A stretch of 64,000 bases of DNA, taken from NCBI GenBank assembly GCA_026874595.1, contig CM049308.1:23586367-23650366 (forward strand). Direction: 5' to 3'. Position 1 is the first letter of the stretch. Each line of letters starts with the position of its first letter. The DNA comes from Sipunculus nudus (taxonomy: Eukaryota > Annelida > Sipuncula > Golfingiida > Sipunculidae). This document shows positions 1-14,204 of the stretch, one piece after another. The notes under the pieces are model-generated. The model was not told the origin of the DNA. It saw only the letters and a program-made list of their open reading frames with translations, and did no database searches. Both the position numbers and the translations under genes were made by a program.

Positions 1-623
1 ACGAAGAGAATTTTAAAATATTATCAGTTAAATTGCTGATGATACTTTAGTGTAATACATGTGTATATATGTATCATATCATGCAGTTTTATTAATTGCT
101 TAACTATAAAGAAAAGCATTATTAGTTTCAAATGCTGCGGCCATATTCATATTTGTACTTTCCTCTCAATGTATAACATAATATTTAAAGTGACATCGAA
201 CTTTGATGAATATAGATTTATAATTTTCACGAAATCTTACTTTTCATTGTAGACTTTTTATAGTTAAATAATGAATGCATGTGTTCATTAGAAGATAGTT
301 AAACCACAGTTGGACCGGGTGACATTGTGGCGTCTTGGATTGAGGCCGCGGGCAGTTCATAGCTAAACATCCGGGTAGACTGCAAGATAAACTATGATAT
401 CTTTACGGAGTGGTTGCTGGTTTTGCACTGAAAAAACTTCATGGGAAAGTCTTGTTATCTTAAAGATCAAAACTCGTCGGTAAGATCAGGTATTTATATT
501 TTATACGTAGAAGCATTAATCATATTGAGTCTTCGTGCCTATTGCAAGTTGCCAAACAGTTGAGGTAAGTATGATAATTGATAAGAGAAGTCTTTCCTTA
601 TTTTAAATCAGACGTCAGGAGTT
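1..623. other. no gene seen
   Basis: AT-rich sequence. I see no exon with matching splice sites, no RNA gene and no clear repeat boundary here. Short ORFs in it have no coding character. Confidence 0.4.
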
Positions 624-818
624 TTATTTGGGAACTAACTTAACCCATGCAACGGGTCCGATCTCCTTGGCAACATGCCAACATACACGCAAGCAAACTT
701 TCCCAGTCATGGAGGTAAACCAGTACTGTGCCCCTGGCGACACCATGTGGGCAAAAATGCAACCAAACTTCACCTCTTTGTTTTCTTTCTTGTTGAAGCC
801 TGAGTCCGGGTCAGCTTC
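624..818 (-). CDS. possible terminal exon, unidentified protein
   Basis: On the minus strand a pyrimidine-rich stretch ends in TTTACAG at 819-825, followed by 64 open codons ending in TAA at 624-626. An AATAAA signal overlaps the stop. Third codon positions favour G and C, unlike the surrounding AT-rich DNA. The peptide has three cysteines and four tryptophans, with segments such as FGCIFAHMVSPGAQYWF and VCLRVCWHVAKEIG. I do not recognise the family. No upstream exon was found to the right on the minus strand, so this may be an orphan or captured exon, or chance. It is unrelated to the hydrolase genes further right. Confidence 0.25.
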   Translation of the reverse strand, partial: EADPDSGFNKKENKEVKFGCIFAHMVSPGAQYWFTSMTGKVCLRVCWHVAKEIGPVAWVKLVPK

Positions 819-2640
819 CTGTAAAGGAAATGGATGCCAGCACAAAGAACATTATCTTTTGTAAATGAAATATTCATTTATTTATTAAACAATATAATTT
901 CTAATAAGAAAATTTGATTTTTGGTAAAACTTAAATTAATGCAAGTAAGAAATCATGTCTTCCTGTATTAAATAAACCGATATATATATATGTGTGTGTG
1001 TGTCTGTGTGTGTGTGTATTTGTGTGTATGTGTGTGTGTGTGTAAAAAAATCATTACTTTCTCTGGCTGGTTAACCTCTTATGATAGAAACATGATTATA
1101 TATCATGATAAAAAATGATGACTTAGAATTGTTTATCTGTTAATAACAATTTTCTGTTATTTCTCTGCCTAATATTTTTCCCGAATGTGTAATCGAAACT
1201 ATCAAAACTCAAAGTATCTATTCTCCGTCCTTCAGCGTATCATTGCTATAGTACTAAAAATACTGAGGTGACGCCTTTCTTTTATTACAGTGGCCCTTAA
1301 TTGCTATTTAAGATTAAGAGCTGATCAGAGTTACGGTACCACCTTATATATATAATCTACTCTGGACAACCCCCGACTATTGCCATAATATACATCAATG
1401 AATTACCGATTGAAAATACTGGTCGTTAAAACTCCATGTTACCATGACAGAAAAACAGAAGTGAAAGTTTTATCCTCGTGCAAACCGAATTTATTCATTA
1501 TAATGATTATTAACTGGTGATACTTTTTGCACAAATTTTATATGCGAGCAGGATATAGTGAATTTATGTATCAGTACAGATTAATTATATATAAATCAAA
1601 TATGCGAGCTGGACATAATGATTTATACAAAATTAGTCATATTCATCATTGACGGGGTCCCGTGGTCACAGGAAGAGGGCATGGGGGATGTATTCACAAA
1701 GGGAATGATACCCACCGTTCCCATGGTTACTCATGCAGGCGACTTAAAATTTTACATCATATGATTTCCTTTGGAGATCCTTTAATATTCGTTCATTTAC
1801 TCTTCAGTCATAACTTTAATATGTAGGTGTGTAAATGGAAATAAAATAGAAATGTTCATATAATTAGACACATATAAATGATAGATCTTTGATAACAGGA
1901 TATCCATATATACATCTTTATTTAAAGACCTTTAACTAGTTTCAAGATTTTACAAATACATTAAAATAATTTCAAACAATTATAAAATAATCTTGCTACC
2001 AGTTACTGTATTTTAATTGGTAATTTATTATTTATTTTGTTACAGATACACATATACAGATATGTCAAAATTCAACACCACATAGATATATTTCATATGG
2101 TATGCAGATTAAGTGATTATAGTTAATAAAAATAAATGATAACAGTAATAATAAATTACGATAATAAAAAAACAATTTATTGATGTCCTCATTATTGCCA
2201 AGTTTTATGCAGATTTTGCAGTTTGAAAAATCAAAACATTTCAGAATCTACATGAGCACTCATTAATATGCTTTCTGTTTTATTCTCAGCTGGCAGAAAA
2301 AGACATGAAAACAGTCATTTTATGAATTAAATTATTGTTTCCAGGGGCCATATTATTGCTTATTTTAAATAGGGGTAAAGTTATAATGGAGTGTACAGGA
2401 TTATGTAATGCCAAAGAAAAGGAATATATAAACTAGACGACCATAGGTCGAACGCCTTGCCGGAAGATGACATGCAGACAGGTATTGTAAAATTTGTTAA
2501 ATTCATCCAATGAATAACCCATATTCTGGAAGAAAAAAAATCATATGTTTATACAACTTTATCAATTTTGCAAAGTAGATGACTTAAACAGATAGAAGGT
2601 GAACGGAAGGATGAAGGTCAAGGCCAGATCATTAGTTTAT
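819..2640. other. intergenic, (TG)n microsatellite
   Basis: A TG-rich microsatellite lies at about 990-1042. The rest is AT-rich sequence without a supported exon or element boundary. Confidence 0.4.
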
Positions 2641-2679
2641 GTTATGGAAATGGAGAGACGAATGGAGTGAGCTACAGGA

Positions 2680-3062
2680 TGAGATTTTTTCACGGTCGGC
2701 CCCCACATGCACGGGGTGAGCGCTCGGAAGACATGATTGGAAGGCCGTGCCCATCGGCCGTGTTTCACCTACAAACGAGTGCACCTTTCGGGGGTTCCTC
2801 GGCGGTATGACCCAGCAATGGGGATGATTACATCCCAGGGCCCGCAGGTGCGGTAGTCACCGGGACTAGTTATAAAGACTAGGACTAGGATATAAAGAAA
2901 GGAAGCGTGTGAAACTGCCCTGTCACGTAGTCCGAAACGGAATGGAATTCTGCAGAAGTACATGTACTTAGAGTTATGCTAGCATTGAAAAAATGGCGGC
3001 GATTACCTCGACAAAAAAAGTAAAAAAAAAAAAAAAAAAAAAAGAAAAAGAAAAAAAGAAAC
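2680..3062 (+). repeat. SINE-like repeat, copy 1, with A-rich tail
   Basis: It aligns with the body of the tRNA-derived repeat at 37690-38070. Shared blocks are CACGGTCGGCCCC, GGTGCGGTAG followed by CACCGG, GTCACGTAGTCC, and a tail with ATGG, GGCG and TTACCTC. The tRNA-like head seen in the other copy is absent or too diverged. The copy ends in an A-rich stretch (3015-3060) of the kind left by retroposition. ORFs read across it on the minus strand are an artefact of the poly(T) on that strand. Confidence 0.6.
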
Positions 3063-4240
3063 AATTGTGTCCTGTAGAGATTGGAGAGATCGGGGCACAA
3101 ATAACGGGGCATATAGGGAACTGACCGACATGATTGCCGATATCGAAGATTCCGACAAGCAATAAAATACAATTAATTATAAGTATTTGTCATGCTTGCC
3201 TTTTCCGTCTGCAAGATGAACAGTCAATTGAATACAAAAGACAGCTAGGTGGTAGCTGCCCTAGCTGATATTTACTGAGTATTTACGGCACTGTTTATAC
3301 AGAATATTAACGGCCGCCTAGCTTGTATACGGAATGAGATAAGCCATCTGTGCCATGATAGTACTATTTGGTGCACGTATAATTTATCCGGATATATCAT
3401 GTGAAAATGACTGGGCTATTCGTTACACTCAGTTAAACACAATTTCCGATAAGCAGAGACCAGGATGAAAGGAGAGTGAGTACAATTAGGAGAACACGTG
3501 GGATGCTCGGCGTACCGGAATGAACCGGTTAAATAGCTTACTAATCGATGCTTCCTCCTGCACCCGCTTCATCTTCACGGTGATTAACATGTTCGTCATT
3601 AAAGTGAACACACTTAAACAGTTCCCCTATTGCCTTATTAATCTTCATAAAGTAATAAATATTTACAAAATAACCTGAGACAATTTTCCTCCTATGGTGA
3701 TGGGGTACTTAAGTACACAGGAGCTGTTGACCGAGTACAAAATTGCAGAGAACAGGTTATTAGAATGCTGTCAATAAACCAACAACTCTGTCCATTTAAT
3801 GTTCATATAAAGAATATATATATATATATATATTGTGATTACCGTCCTGTTCGCGATATTCGTGCTATGGGAATTATCACGAAAATTAATTCTTCGTGAG
3901 TAAGGGGTGCAATTAAAGAAGACATGCAGTTCATAGGTTAAAAGACATAAATAATAATAAATCTTGTATGTTCAAAGACTGCCGTGTTATGAATTAAATT
4001 CGATCTTTCAAATTATCTGCATATGATGCCTGAACAACAATTTTACTCGGTCGATGTACCTCGATGCAATATTTAAGATTTTGCGCACATTTTATTATAC
4101 ATAACTTAATCATATAATAATGGTTAGACTCTATGTAGGCCTTTTAAATGGCGAGGTCTTAAATAGATTCCTCGTGAAACAGTGATCGCGATATTTTAAC
4201 TATTACAACCACTGCAAAATTTTGTAGCCAACCGTCCCCC

Positions 4241-4351
<111 letters not shown>

Positions 4352-5068
4352 AAGACAAAGAGGAAGATATGGTCTCTATAACCTTAACTGATGTAAGAGT
4401 TGGTGAATTAAAGTGGGATTTATTTGACGGGAACAAAACTTTAAATTTTACATCTCCAAGTCCGTCATTACAGCTGCACATTTTCCGTTTAAAACGGCAC
4501 AAAATAGGGGTCAACTACATCAAAATATATCCTTAAGCCGCCTACACTAAGAAAGAAAGAAAAAATCAATATCCGAGAGTAAACGTGAACTGTGACACGA
4601 ACTTCAAAAATGCACCCTGCAGTGGACGATTTTATAAGCAGAGTTTTCTGAACACGCGGTTTTATGATGATATCAGCTATATCATAGGATGGGCACGTTG
4701 AGGAAGGGTTCTATCATTCGAATATCTTGAATAGGGATGTTCTTCCTGATACATGTTTTTGTAAAGACAGATGATGTCAAACTTAACGGACCGTTCCGTT
4801 TACATGACTATTATGAGATGAGGTGGGTATGTGGAAAGGGGAACGGGAAGCTGCCTTTTAATAGATCACGCAGAGCACGTTCTGTTGCATCTGAATGCAT
4901 TGTACTCAGAAGTACACCATAATTTAAAATTTTTCGGTTTCACTTTGGTACACATTCAGTCATCCTTGTATTTGGTACAATTCTTATAATATCATTTCAG
5001 ACGAAGACGCATTTTTGAATGAAAATTATGCAGTAGCTCAGTAAATGGGATTTAGACACATCTGTCAG

Positions 5069-5070
<2 letters not shown>

Positions 5071-5120
<50 letters not shown>
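5071..5120. repeat. (AT)n microsatellite
   Basis: About 50 bases of uninterrupted AT dinucleotides. Confidence 0.9.
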
Positions 5121-5126
<6 letters not shown>

Positions 5127-7159
5127 TAAGGCGCTTTTTATGTTTGTGTTTTTATTCTAGTCCGTCACTTTATTACACGGCCTCAACGCACGCAAAATCC
5201 ATTTTGATAATACTCATTATGACAAGTGGGTTTTAGAGAATGTCATTTAAATGCTATGTGTGTATTATTAAATATTACGTTCTGCACCTGTGTATTCATC
5301 CATAACAAGAAATGCAGAGTTAAAACGCAGAGTCAAAATCCTGGAAATGCATGGAAGTGTTAAATATTAGGTAGACAGGCATGTGTGTTACAGTTGTACT
5401 TATATATTTTGTATATATCTGTATGTGTTTTGTACTTCAGACTTAAGATTAAGTACCTTTTTGACATAATTTATATTTTGATATATAAAAGCCAAATATG
5501 AGCCCTGTCTAAACGTTCTTGATCTTCGCCCGATAAATATGGCGGGTTCCCAGCAGTTTATGTAATATCGAACGGGCCATCCAAATTTACACGTTATTTC
5601 TGGCGTTACACGCATCCAATTGTCATGGTGTTACGTTTTCATAAATTTATAGATCAGTTCCAAAAGAAAAAAAGTGCCACAATGAAGGAATAAGGCATAG
5701 GCTTGATTTGTTAGAATGAAACCAAAATAATAACTTATATTAAATATTTTAGTAACTGAAGAAAATTAGTCTATGAGAAAACAGTCTATATTATAACATC
5801 TCAATCCCACTGATGAAGGTCAAGGTCACTGGTCATATGCTCAAACAACTACATATTATAGCCGCTGATTGGTTGTTTAGTGTCATAAATATTCTAAAAA
5901 AATGTAACTATCGAAATTTGACTGGAAACCCATGAGATGCGCCACGTCACTTTGCCAAAAGATATAAAAGAACCAGGAGACTGCAAAAAATGTATTGTTA
6001 TTTTTTGTCATGAGTTTTGTATCTCTTTTTATGACTTTAGCCCCTCATCCGCTTTAGTATCAAAATGTGTGGTCATATTTAAGCTGAGTAGAATAATCGC
6101 CAAATTTCAGCAGGCAGCTGCTGGTCGGAAACTGACTACTGTATTGTGAATTTTGTTAAAAGCCTTAAAAGGAGCCATTTATGTATCTTGTGAACAAAAA
6201 TCACACCCGTCTCCATTGGCAGAGTGTCTTATATCTTGCAGTTAAAACATATATATATATAAACTAGTTACCGTCCTACTTACTGCGTTTTATGGTGTGA
6301 TGGGAGAAAAGTATGTGACGTCACGAAGAGAAGATAAGCACGCCATCTGGTTTGCAATGTGTGGACTAAAATACCAGTGTAAAGACTTCAGCTTACCTCC
6401 ACCCCATCTCTCCCCCCCCCCGGAAATCTGAAATCGTTCTCCTGGGGGTAGTCTAAAACTAATTTACCCCCGTACTGTTCAGATTATCCCCTTGCAGTTT
6501 AACTGAAAGATAAATACATCCGCTTTTAACTCATGATATATAATTTCAACCAAGTGAACGGTATGACATTTAAAAGATGGACTCAATCTATGAAAAATGA
6601 AACTGTCGCTAATTTAAAAAAAAATATTATCGGTGGTTATATTATTATTGAATCTTACACTTCACTTAAGATGATGACACATAACATGCAACGTTAGATA
6701 CACAAAGATTCCACCTAATATGGATAATCAGGAAGTAAGAAATTAAACGAACTTTAAGAATATAAGAATATAATGGAACTGTTTTGAATGGATTTTCTGA
6801 AGAAAACGATTTAAACATCCTTGGGGGGCGGGGGAATCTTAAGCAGGGTATTCTGAAATCGCTATACCGACAGCGTACTTCATGCCCCATGGCCAAATCA
6901 ATAAATATTTATAGCCAATTTAACACTGGCAGACTTGCTGGCTGAGACAGGCTTAAACAGGTGGCCCTGTACTTGGACAATTGACGTCAATAGATTGATA
7001 TTTACACCCTACAGGCCTATTATACAAGTCTTGATACTGGCTTAAGCGAGGCCTGTGTGTGTTACATAAAACACTCTTACCTTAATGCACCATCACATAA
7101 CAATATTTAATTATAGAACTATAAAACTCCTTCAGTTTTCTTCATATATGTACAAGAAA

Positions 7160-7316
7160 GGTATAAGTGATTAAATATATAATGATAAGTAACTAATGGT
7201 AATTAATTACACGCAGGTATCAGTGATTTAATATATAATGATAAGTAACTAATGATAATTAATTACACGCCGGTATCAGTGATTTAATATATAACGATAA
7301 GTAACTAATGATAATT
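7160..7316. repeat. 56-bp tandem repeat, about 2.8 copies
   Basis: Copies begin at 7160, 7216 and 7272, each with GGTAT followed by ATGATAAGTAACTAATG and ATTAATTACACGC. The last copy is incomplete. Few differences between copies suggest recent duplication. Confidence 0.85.
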
Positions 7317-9190
7317 TTTATTTATAATGATATTTATTTTTTGGCCTTTAACTTCCCGATTGGTAATGAATCAAACCATTTTGTATTTAAATTTAGCAGT
7401 TACTTACGTGAAAAGCAGTTTGAAATACTTACTTTGATAAATGATGTCATTTCGTGAAGGACATTGTTACTGCCTTGATAATTAAAATATACTTTCACTT
7501 TAGTCATAAAAAAGTATACAATATAACATTATTCTTCGTGTGAGATAGCTCTGTTGCTCTTTTGTTTATATATCATGTGAGATCGGAGATCGGCTATTTG
7601 AAGGAAGGAGATTGTATACGCTGACAGTCCTAAATAAATCGTTAGAACACCCGTTTTCGTTGGGTGCAGACCCAGTTATACATATATGACATTAGAGCTT
7701 ATACATTTTACTGTTAAACGAAAAATCTTAAATGGCTTCAACTGAAAATAAAAAATCAGAATTAAATGAAAATAAAAATGAAATAGGCCGTTATTCAAGC
7801 AGTCTAATAACAACAACAAACTCCAGTAGGCCAAACTCCCCTCCCATAAAAAAATATATTTAAAAATAGTTTCATCTGTGCTCAGTATGTTTACAAAGCT
7901 TGATAGACGCCGTCGTATCCTACTGCTATATATTTGCGGATGAGGGCGCGGTCACCCCCCAAAACATTCCTCAGCCATCTTCTTGGTTGATACATGTCTA
8001 ATGGCCACCAAACTCTCTCTGCAGATATAGATTCCCACATTTAAGAGTGTCTTTGGAGTACTTTTCTGTAGTATCTCCGTGCACTTATCAAATCTCCACC
8101 TTACAAAAATATCGAAACTGCTCATTGAGGCTGTCATTTTGCGTACAGACTGAAACAAGTCGCATGTAACTGTGAATGCCGAAATATTTCTATATTCAAT
8201 ATATATATATATATATGGCATCAAACATGGTCAGTTCCAGATAAACTCTGCTGCTTGTTTGCTCGGTCGTTGACAACTTAGATTTCTTTAAAGGCTTGGC
8301 GTTGAGAATTTGTTGAAAGAGGAAATGGTTTAGTATAGCAGAAGAAACACAAGGTTTATATTTCTAGAAAAAAAATTCTCTTCGCGGATATTAATAATAT
8401 TTTTTTCTGTCAGTCATTTATCTTGTAAGGTATATTTTTAGGTGTAATCTTGGCTAAGAAAAGGTTAAGATCTCATTGTATCCAAATTGGCATGCAATGA
8501 TTGAAACAAGATTTTCTGGAGACGGGAGTAATTTATTATTATTTTGTACTTAATTTTGGTATTGACACAATTGCTTCGTGTAATATCAAATTAGGAAGCT
8601 TTCTATCACAATAATTATAATAGAACTATTATAATCCATTTTTTTTTTAAACGGGGTTCATTATAACGCTGAATGAATAAAAAAGGGACTTGTCAATGGA
8701 CAATTTAATCAGCCTGATAGAAAGGACTAATTTAATGATGTGATTATATTCAAACATGACTTTTTTAGGGTTAATATTACCTTGCAATTTTATAGACAAA
8801 AGAAAAGCAAACAAAGAATGGAAAGGAAACGTGCTTAATGTCGCCCGCTTTTGATGAAATATAATATGCCCTTTAAATTTCCAGGAGCACATATTTGATT
8901 TAATAAATGATCATGCTTTGTTTGATGTTATCTTTATATTCATATATAAACGCTCCATCTTAAGGACTTACACTCCTGTAATATTAAGTGCATGCGATAA
9001 ATTTATCATGTAACACACAATTTCGTGATTTTTTTACAATTATCCAGAGAGTAGTAACTAGGTAACAAGTGGTAATAAATATAAAATCGAAAATGGATAC
9101 CGTCTTTAATTATATATTATACACCAGAATCAGATTAACGTATTTGCATGGTAAGGTAAAGAAAATGAACACTGACTATAAATTATTGAC
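7317..9190. other. intergenic, nothing recognised
   Basis: AT-rich DNA with a short (AT)n near 8200-8217. No exon or bounded element seen. Confidence 0.4.
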
Positions 9191-9348
9191 CTAGATCGAT
9201 ACAAATATCTTTTGCAATAACATAGACTTACACTAATTGACCATTATCTAATTACCAGTTTAACCTATACTAGTTCGATACAAAAATCTTTTACAATAAC
9301 ATGGAATTACACTAATTTACCATTATCTAATTACCAGTTTAACCTATA
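9191..9348. repeat. 79-bp tandem duplication
   Basis: Two adjacent copies, 9191-9269 and 9270-9348, both run from CTAG through ACACTAATT to CCATTATCTAATTACCAGTT and TAACCTATAC, with a handful of substitutions. Confidence 0.85.
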
Positions 9349-12300
9349 CCTAAGTTCTAATCTTGGTACCATATTTTAAACCTGATGAGTCTGGTAGTTC
9401 AGATATTCGATTAACGGTTAGCAGTACTAAAAACCTAAAGAAGGAAGAGACGGCGTTCGAAAGGGCTATAGTTCAGGAAGTCAGGGAACCCCTCTCATGC
9501 AAGCAGTCCGTCAACGAAAAAAGCTAACAGCTAGGTGAACGTTTAACCATATAAAGCACAAAAAAATATCTAACATCAATCCAAAATTTGTTTGAAATGC
9601 ACTATAGATCCTATAAAGTATACATCATTTTTAACCTTGTACAGTGCTCTCTCTGCATGATGGTATACATATTTCTTTTTACTTTTTACTTATTTGATTA
9701 TGATTTTGTGATATTTGAAATATTTATTTTTTGTTAAGCACCCATGTACACTCAGACTATTTTTGTAGAAGAAAAAAGACGAAAACTGTGAGAAAATTGT
9801 TACAAAAGGCGATCTAAGAGCAAAGGTTACTCTGGGAAAAATCAGTGGATGGCAGTTTTACAAATTTACTATTCTTTTAGTTCAAGCAGTGCAGTGTCTT
9901 AATTAAAGCAGGTTATGCCTTGTGCATATAAGACCTGAAATCCAGAGTGCAAAATAATACTATAAATTTGTTATCAACTGATTACCTTCATACTCATTCA
10001 ATCAACAGCGCCACCAACAGGCCATTTGCTTATCATTGAAAAAATATCTACAAATCTTACCAACATTTTCAACTAAAATCCCATGTATGACAACTGTGCA
10101 TATCATGTTGTTGAATGACCTTCATGCGAGATGTTTCGTTCCATTTTCATTTCATTCTTCTAGTAAACACATAATATTTATGTTTTATTTGCCAAATAGA
10201 TATTATAAGGGAACAAAATTCAATAAAGTTCAATTTATTTTATTATAATTAAATTTCAATTGCCTAATCTGTTTAAGGATAATTAAAAAAACCCGTGTCT
10301 GTTTGTATATTAACGACACTGAATGAAAAGTTGATGCATGCGTAAAATATTTGATATTGACATGTACACATACATAAAAAGAGTACAATTTCTTTACATT
10401 GAACACACGATATATCAAATATTAATATATATATATATTACATATTCTTTTATTACATATTATCATAAAATATTACATATCAATACATATGTAGGAATAC
10501 AAGGAACCGTAACGGTTTAGAAAATAATCCAAAGCAGTATTGTATAGATTATACCTACCAAGATAATCTGCATGCACGGTAATTTGTTTATTAGTTCCAG
10601 GAAATGACTTTTTAACTTTTTTTATTCTAGATATAAAAATAACAAACATTTAAAATATAAAATAGCCAGTATTCACTATAGTTCACATAAAATTCTTTCG
10701 CAAAGTTTCGTAGGAAATATCGCATGGCCAGGTGAATAACAATATGGTAAAGCATTAGATATTTTGCTGTATTTTGTTGTAAAGCATCATTGGTACATTT
10801 TTATAGACATTTATAGGAAGTCAACAATCCATTACGGATAACTGTACGATGAAATATTTCGTGAAATATTCTAAAAGGAAAACATATTGGATACACAACA
10901 TGTACAAAAACATGTCTCAAAACTGGCCAAAAAAAAAAACCCAAAAAAACGTTCCGATGAATTTTCATTATGGTTCATTATCTGCCTGTGTTCTGAGAAT
11001 GTTTCTGTTGCCAGCAATGAGTTCCGCTGGAGTGAGTCAACGCCCCCGCTCTCGGACTTGTTGGTTTCAGTGCGCAGGGGTCAGGTCACGTGAGAATATC
11101 GAGAACCCGATGACGCGGAATGAACTCTACTGGCCAGAACAAATCCAATGAGATATCGTTTGGAACGAGATCTGGTTCAATAACAATGTTGTCGTAAAAA
11201 ACAACTGTGCTGAATTATAAAACCATTTATATGTCGGTCAAAAGTTATCAAACATGGACACTGGGTCAGTGGATGTACTTTCCAGACACTGTGTGGGAGT
11301 GTAGTGACAAACAGATGTAATAAAAACAAAGTGAACACATGTCACGTGTAAGTATTTCAATAAATCGCGCAATAAAATTGATAAATGGGGCGGGGGAGGG
11401 TTATGACGACAATAATGCCTGCATGTATGTTATACAAAATATTAAAAAGTTATTTTAAAAAGTGAATTTATTCATTGTTAAGGGATATAATTACGGACAC
11501 AGCATACTTAGTATAATGTGAGAGCTATAATTTAACTCATGAAACATGAAGCGTATTCCAGATATTTTCATATAATAGTAACCCTTTATTTAGCCATTTA
11601 TTACCCCCCCCCCCCCCCCCCGATATGAATAATCTTTGTTATTGACATGCTAATTTTACTGACAATTTTTCAATGTACTCTACATGCAAGAGAAGAAGAG
11701 AAAGAAGAAAAATAACATCTTCAAAGTCGTCAGCTGATATTTATACCAGAGGAAGCCACTGGACAATAACAACTTTGACAAACTAGGCATAGTCCATATT
11801 TATACCGCCGCCAGATGGCACGCTAACATGTTTTAATGACAACCATTGGTTGGTTTGTCTGTGAGGCTTTGTTTGTAAAAGGACCGGTTTTTGTTCTAGA
11901 GCCGACTGGCTGTAATCAAACAATGAAGTTGTGACACACATACGGCTATTCTGTGTAGATAAATGAGAAATTTAATTTAGATCCCATCGGACGTATATAT
12001 ATGTGGGTTCAGACTACGTATCTTATATATTTACAAGATAAAACTACTTTAAATCAATCTTTATCACTTTATCTTAATCCTTATAATATTATTGTGCCAT
12101 CGTCGATATCGACGTCGCCTTGTTAGTTGATATATTATGTTGTGTAAGATAATGTAGGGTGGTTACGCTCAGGGTTTTTTTTTCTTACATCATGTTTGTG
12201 CGAAAAAATGTGCCCCTAAGAGTATTCCCATCATCCCTTCAGGAACCATTTTTTTTCATACACCCACGCTTTCTGATCGCCATATGAAAACTGAGATAAT

Positions 12301-12406
12301 TGACAAGCTCCATCCAGTCAACAATCATATATACCATTCAGGTTCAAAATAATAATGCACAACTTGGAGAAATTGTCAGAATATACACAGGAATTTGTTA
12401 TTAATA
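9349..12406. other. intergenic, nothing recognised
   Basis: No supported exon. There is a C homopolymer at 11605-11621 and assorted A and T runs. Confidence 0.35.
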
Positions 12407-12408
12407 TA

Positions 12409-13331
12409 CAGTGAAACCTCGTTGTGTCGAAGTCGAAGGGACTGGTGAATTTACTTCGACACAACCGGAGTTCCAGACAACCGATGTTCATTATATTCAA
12501 CCTTCTTCAGCCTCGATTATAACAGATAAATACTGCACATGTATAGGGCCTATATCATATAGTTCTCACAAATGTTTACATGAAAGAACAACACACATTT
12601 TTATACAATTTTTTATTAATAATAAAAAAACACATAAGTACCACCAAAATTAGGATTAGGTATATCAAGAAAGGGAAATTAGAGCACATACATGTACGTG
12701 AATAAAAGCACACAAATCAATAAATGATTGGCTCAGATCATTTTTTGTTCAACTTTATCCAAGCCACATCAAAGGTAAGGATTGGATAATGTTTGGTTTA
12801 TCAATAACTTCTCATTAATGCTTTGTCGGCGAGAGAAGAAAGGCATGTTCATGGGTGACTGATTGACCGAACAAGTAAACAACGGACTAGGTATGTTAGC
12901 CATCGCGCGTGATGTGTAAGATTCTTGCCGGTATTTATTTTGTAACTAGTCATAGCGGCCGTATGTATGATTGTTGGACCGTGCACAACTGTTGTCCAAA
13001 CATTAAAGCGCCATGACCTTGAGTCGACAGAGCCATCGCGCTTGATGGGTGAGAGCCTGGTCGGTATTAATTAATTATGACTGGCCATCACGGCCCCATC
13101 ATGATTGACGGGCCTTCCACAACCAATCATGACTTTGAGTTAAGCGATAGAAATATTAGCTGGGGACCAACAAAACACCTCGACACATCCGGTTTTTCGA
13201 CACATCCGACTTCGACACAAGCGGAGTTAAATTAGTAAGATTTTAACTGTTTTTTTGCAGGGACCCCACGTTCCACTTCGACACATGCGGGAATTCAACT
13301 TAACCGAGTTCGACACAACGAGGTTTCACTG
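12409..13331. mobile_element. non-autonomous pogo/Tigger-like DNA element
   Basis: The left end reads CAGTGAAACCTCGTTGTGTC and the right end is its reverse complement. Both are flanked by TA (12407-12408 and 13332-13333), the duplication made by Tc1/mariner-pogo transposases. Subterminal TTCGACACA motifs recur in both orientations and could be transposase-binding sites. The 923-bp interior has no transposase ORF. It does hold a diverged tandem duplication (about 12899-13027 and 13032-13143) marked by GCCATCGCGC and CGGTATT. Confidence 0.85.
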
Positions 13332-13703
13332 TATACTAATTCATTCAAAGATACAAAAACATTAAAAGTTTGAAAAATGGCTATTTTTTGGTACCATGTC
13401 AACATATTTGAAAACCCGTTTGAGAGACTCTTTTTGTCTATCCATATATTCCTTACAGTAGGTCCCCCGTTACAAATTTTCCCAAAAAGTCACGTATTAT
13501 CCCGGGACACTCGATAGGATTCTGCAACATAGAAAAATTGAGTGAGAACATACTAGTATATAATGAAAAAAAATAATTGTCAAGCAGCTTGTTCATAAGA
13601 TGCTTTGAGACCTATTTATAGAACACGTGATGTATTTTATGTTACATTAAACTGATGTATGGGGTTATACAATGTGTGGGGTTTCTATATGCTGTCTGGG
13701 TAT

Positions 13704-13792
13704 TAGACTGGTACCCTGCTTTATTATGGCCCTCAGCCAAGCATAGATTGGCCTAGAGCAGCGGTGCCATAATAGAGCGGGGTACCAGTCTA
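13704..13792. mobile_element. 89-bp foldback MITE with 9-bp target duplication
   Basis: The left arm TAGACTGGTACCCTGC and right arm GCGGGGTACCAGTCTA are nearly perfect inverted repeats, and TTATTATGGC pairs with GCCATAATAG further in. The direct repeat TCTGGGTAT flanks both sides (13695-13703 and 13793-13801). A 9-bp duplication suits a Mutator-like transposase. Confidence 0.85.
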
Positions 13793-14204
13793 TCTGGGTA
13801 TAAACACGTGCGTGACGTCACTGTTGTAGAATCCTCCACAATGACACAGCAATTTTGCAGACGTACGCAGATCAGCTATATTTCTAGGCAAGGTAAAAAT
13901 AGACATCTGTAGCGCATTACGATGGCAATGAACTATACACAGAATTTTCCGGAAATTCGTCTCGCCTGGACTGACTGGAATGTATGGAATTACACGCATT
14001 CTCTCTCTAAGGGTACTACTTTTGGGGGGTGTTTGATAAACGTACCGCGTGGGTCGTTAGTGGAGCCAGAGTCATACAGTAGAAATCACTTCTGTGAGCG
14101 CGAGTGCGGTATTTGTTTCTTTTTTGTCAGCACGTGTCTTCATAGTTAACAGCTGTTATCTGTCTGCATACTTACAGTGCCACTGCATTGTTATAATGAT
14201 GTTA

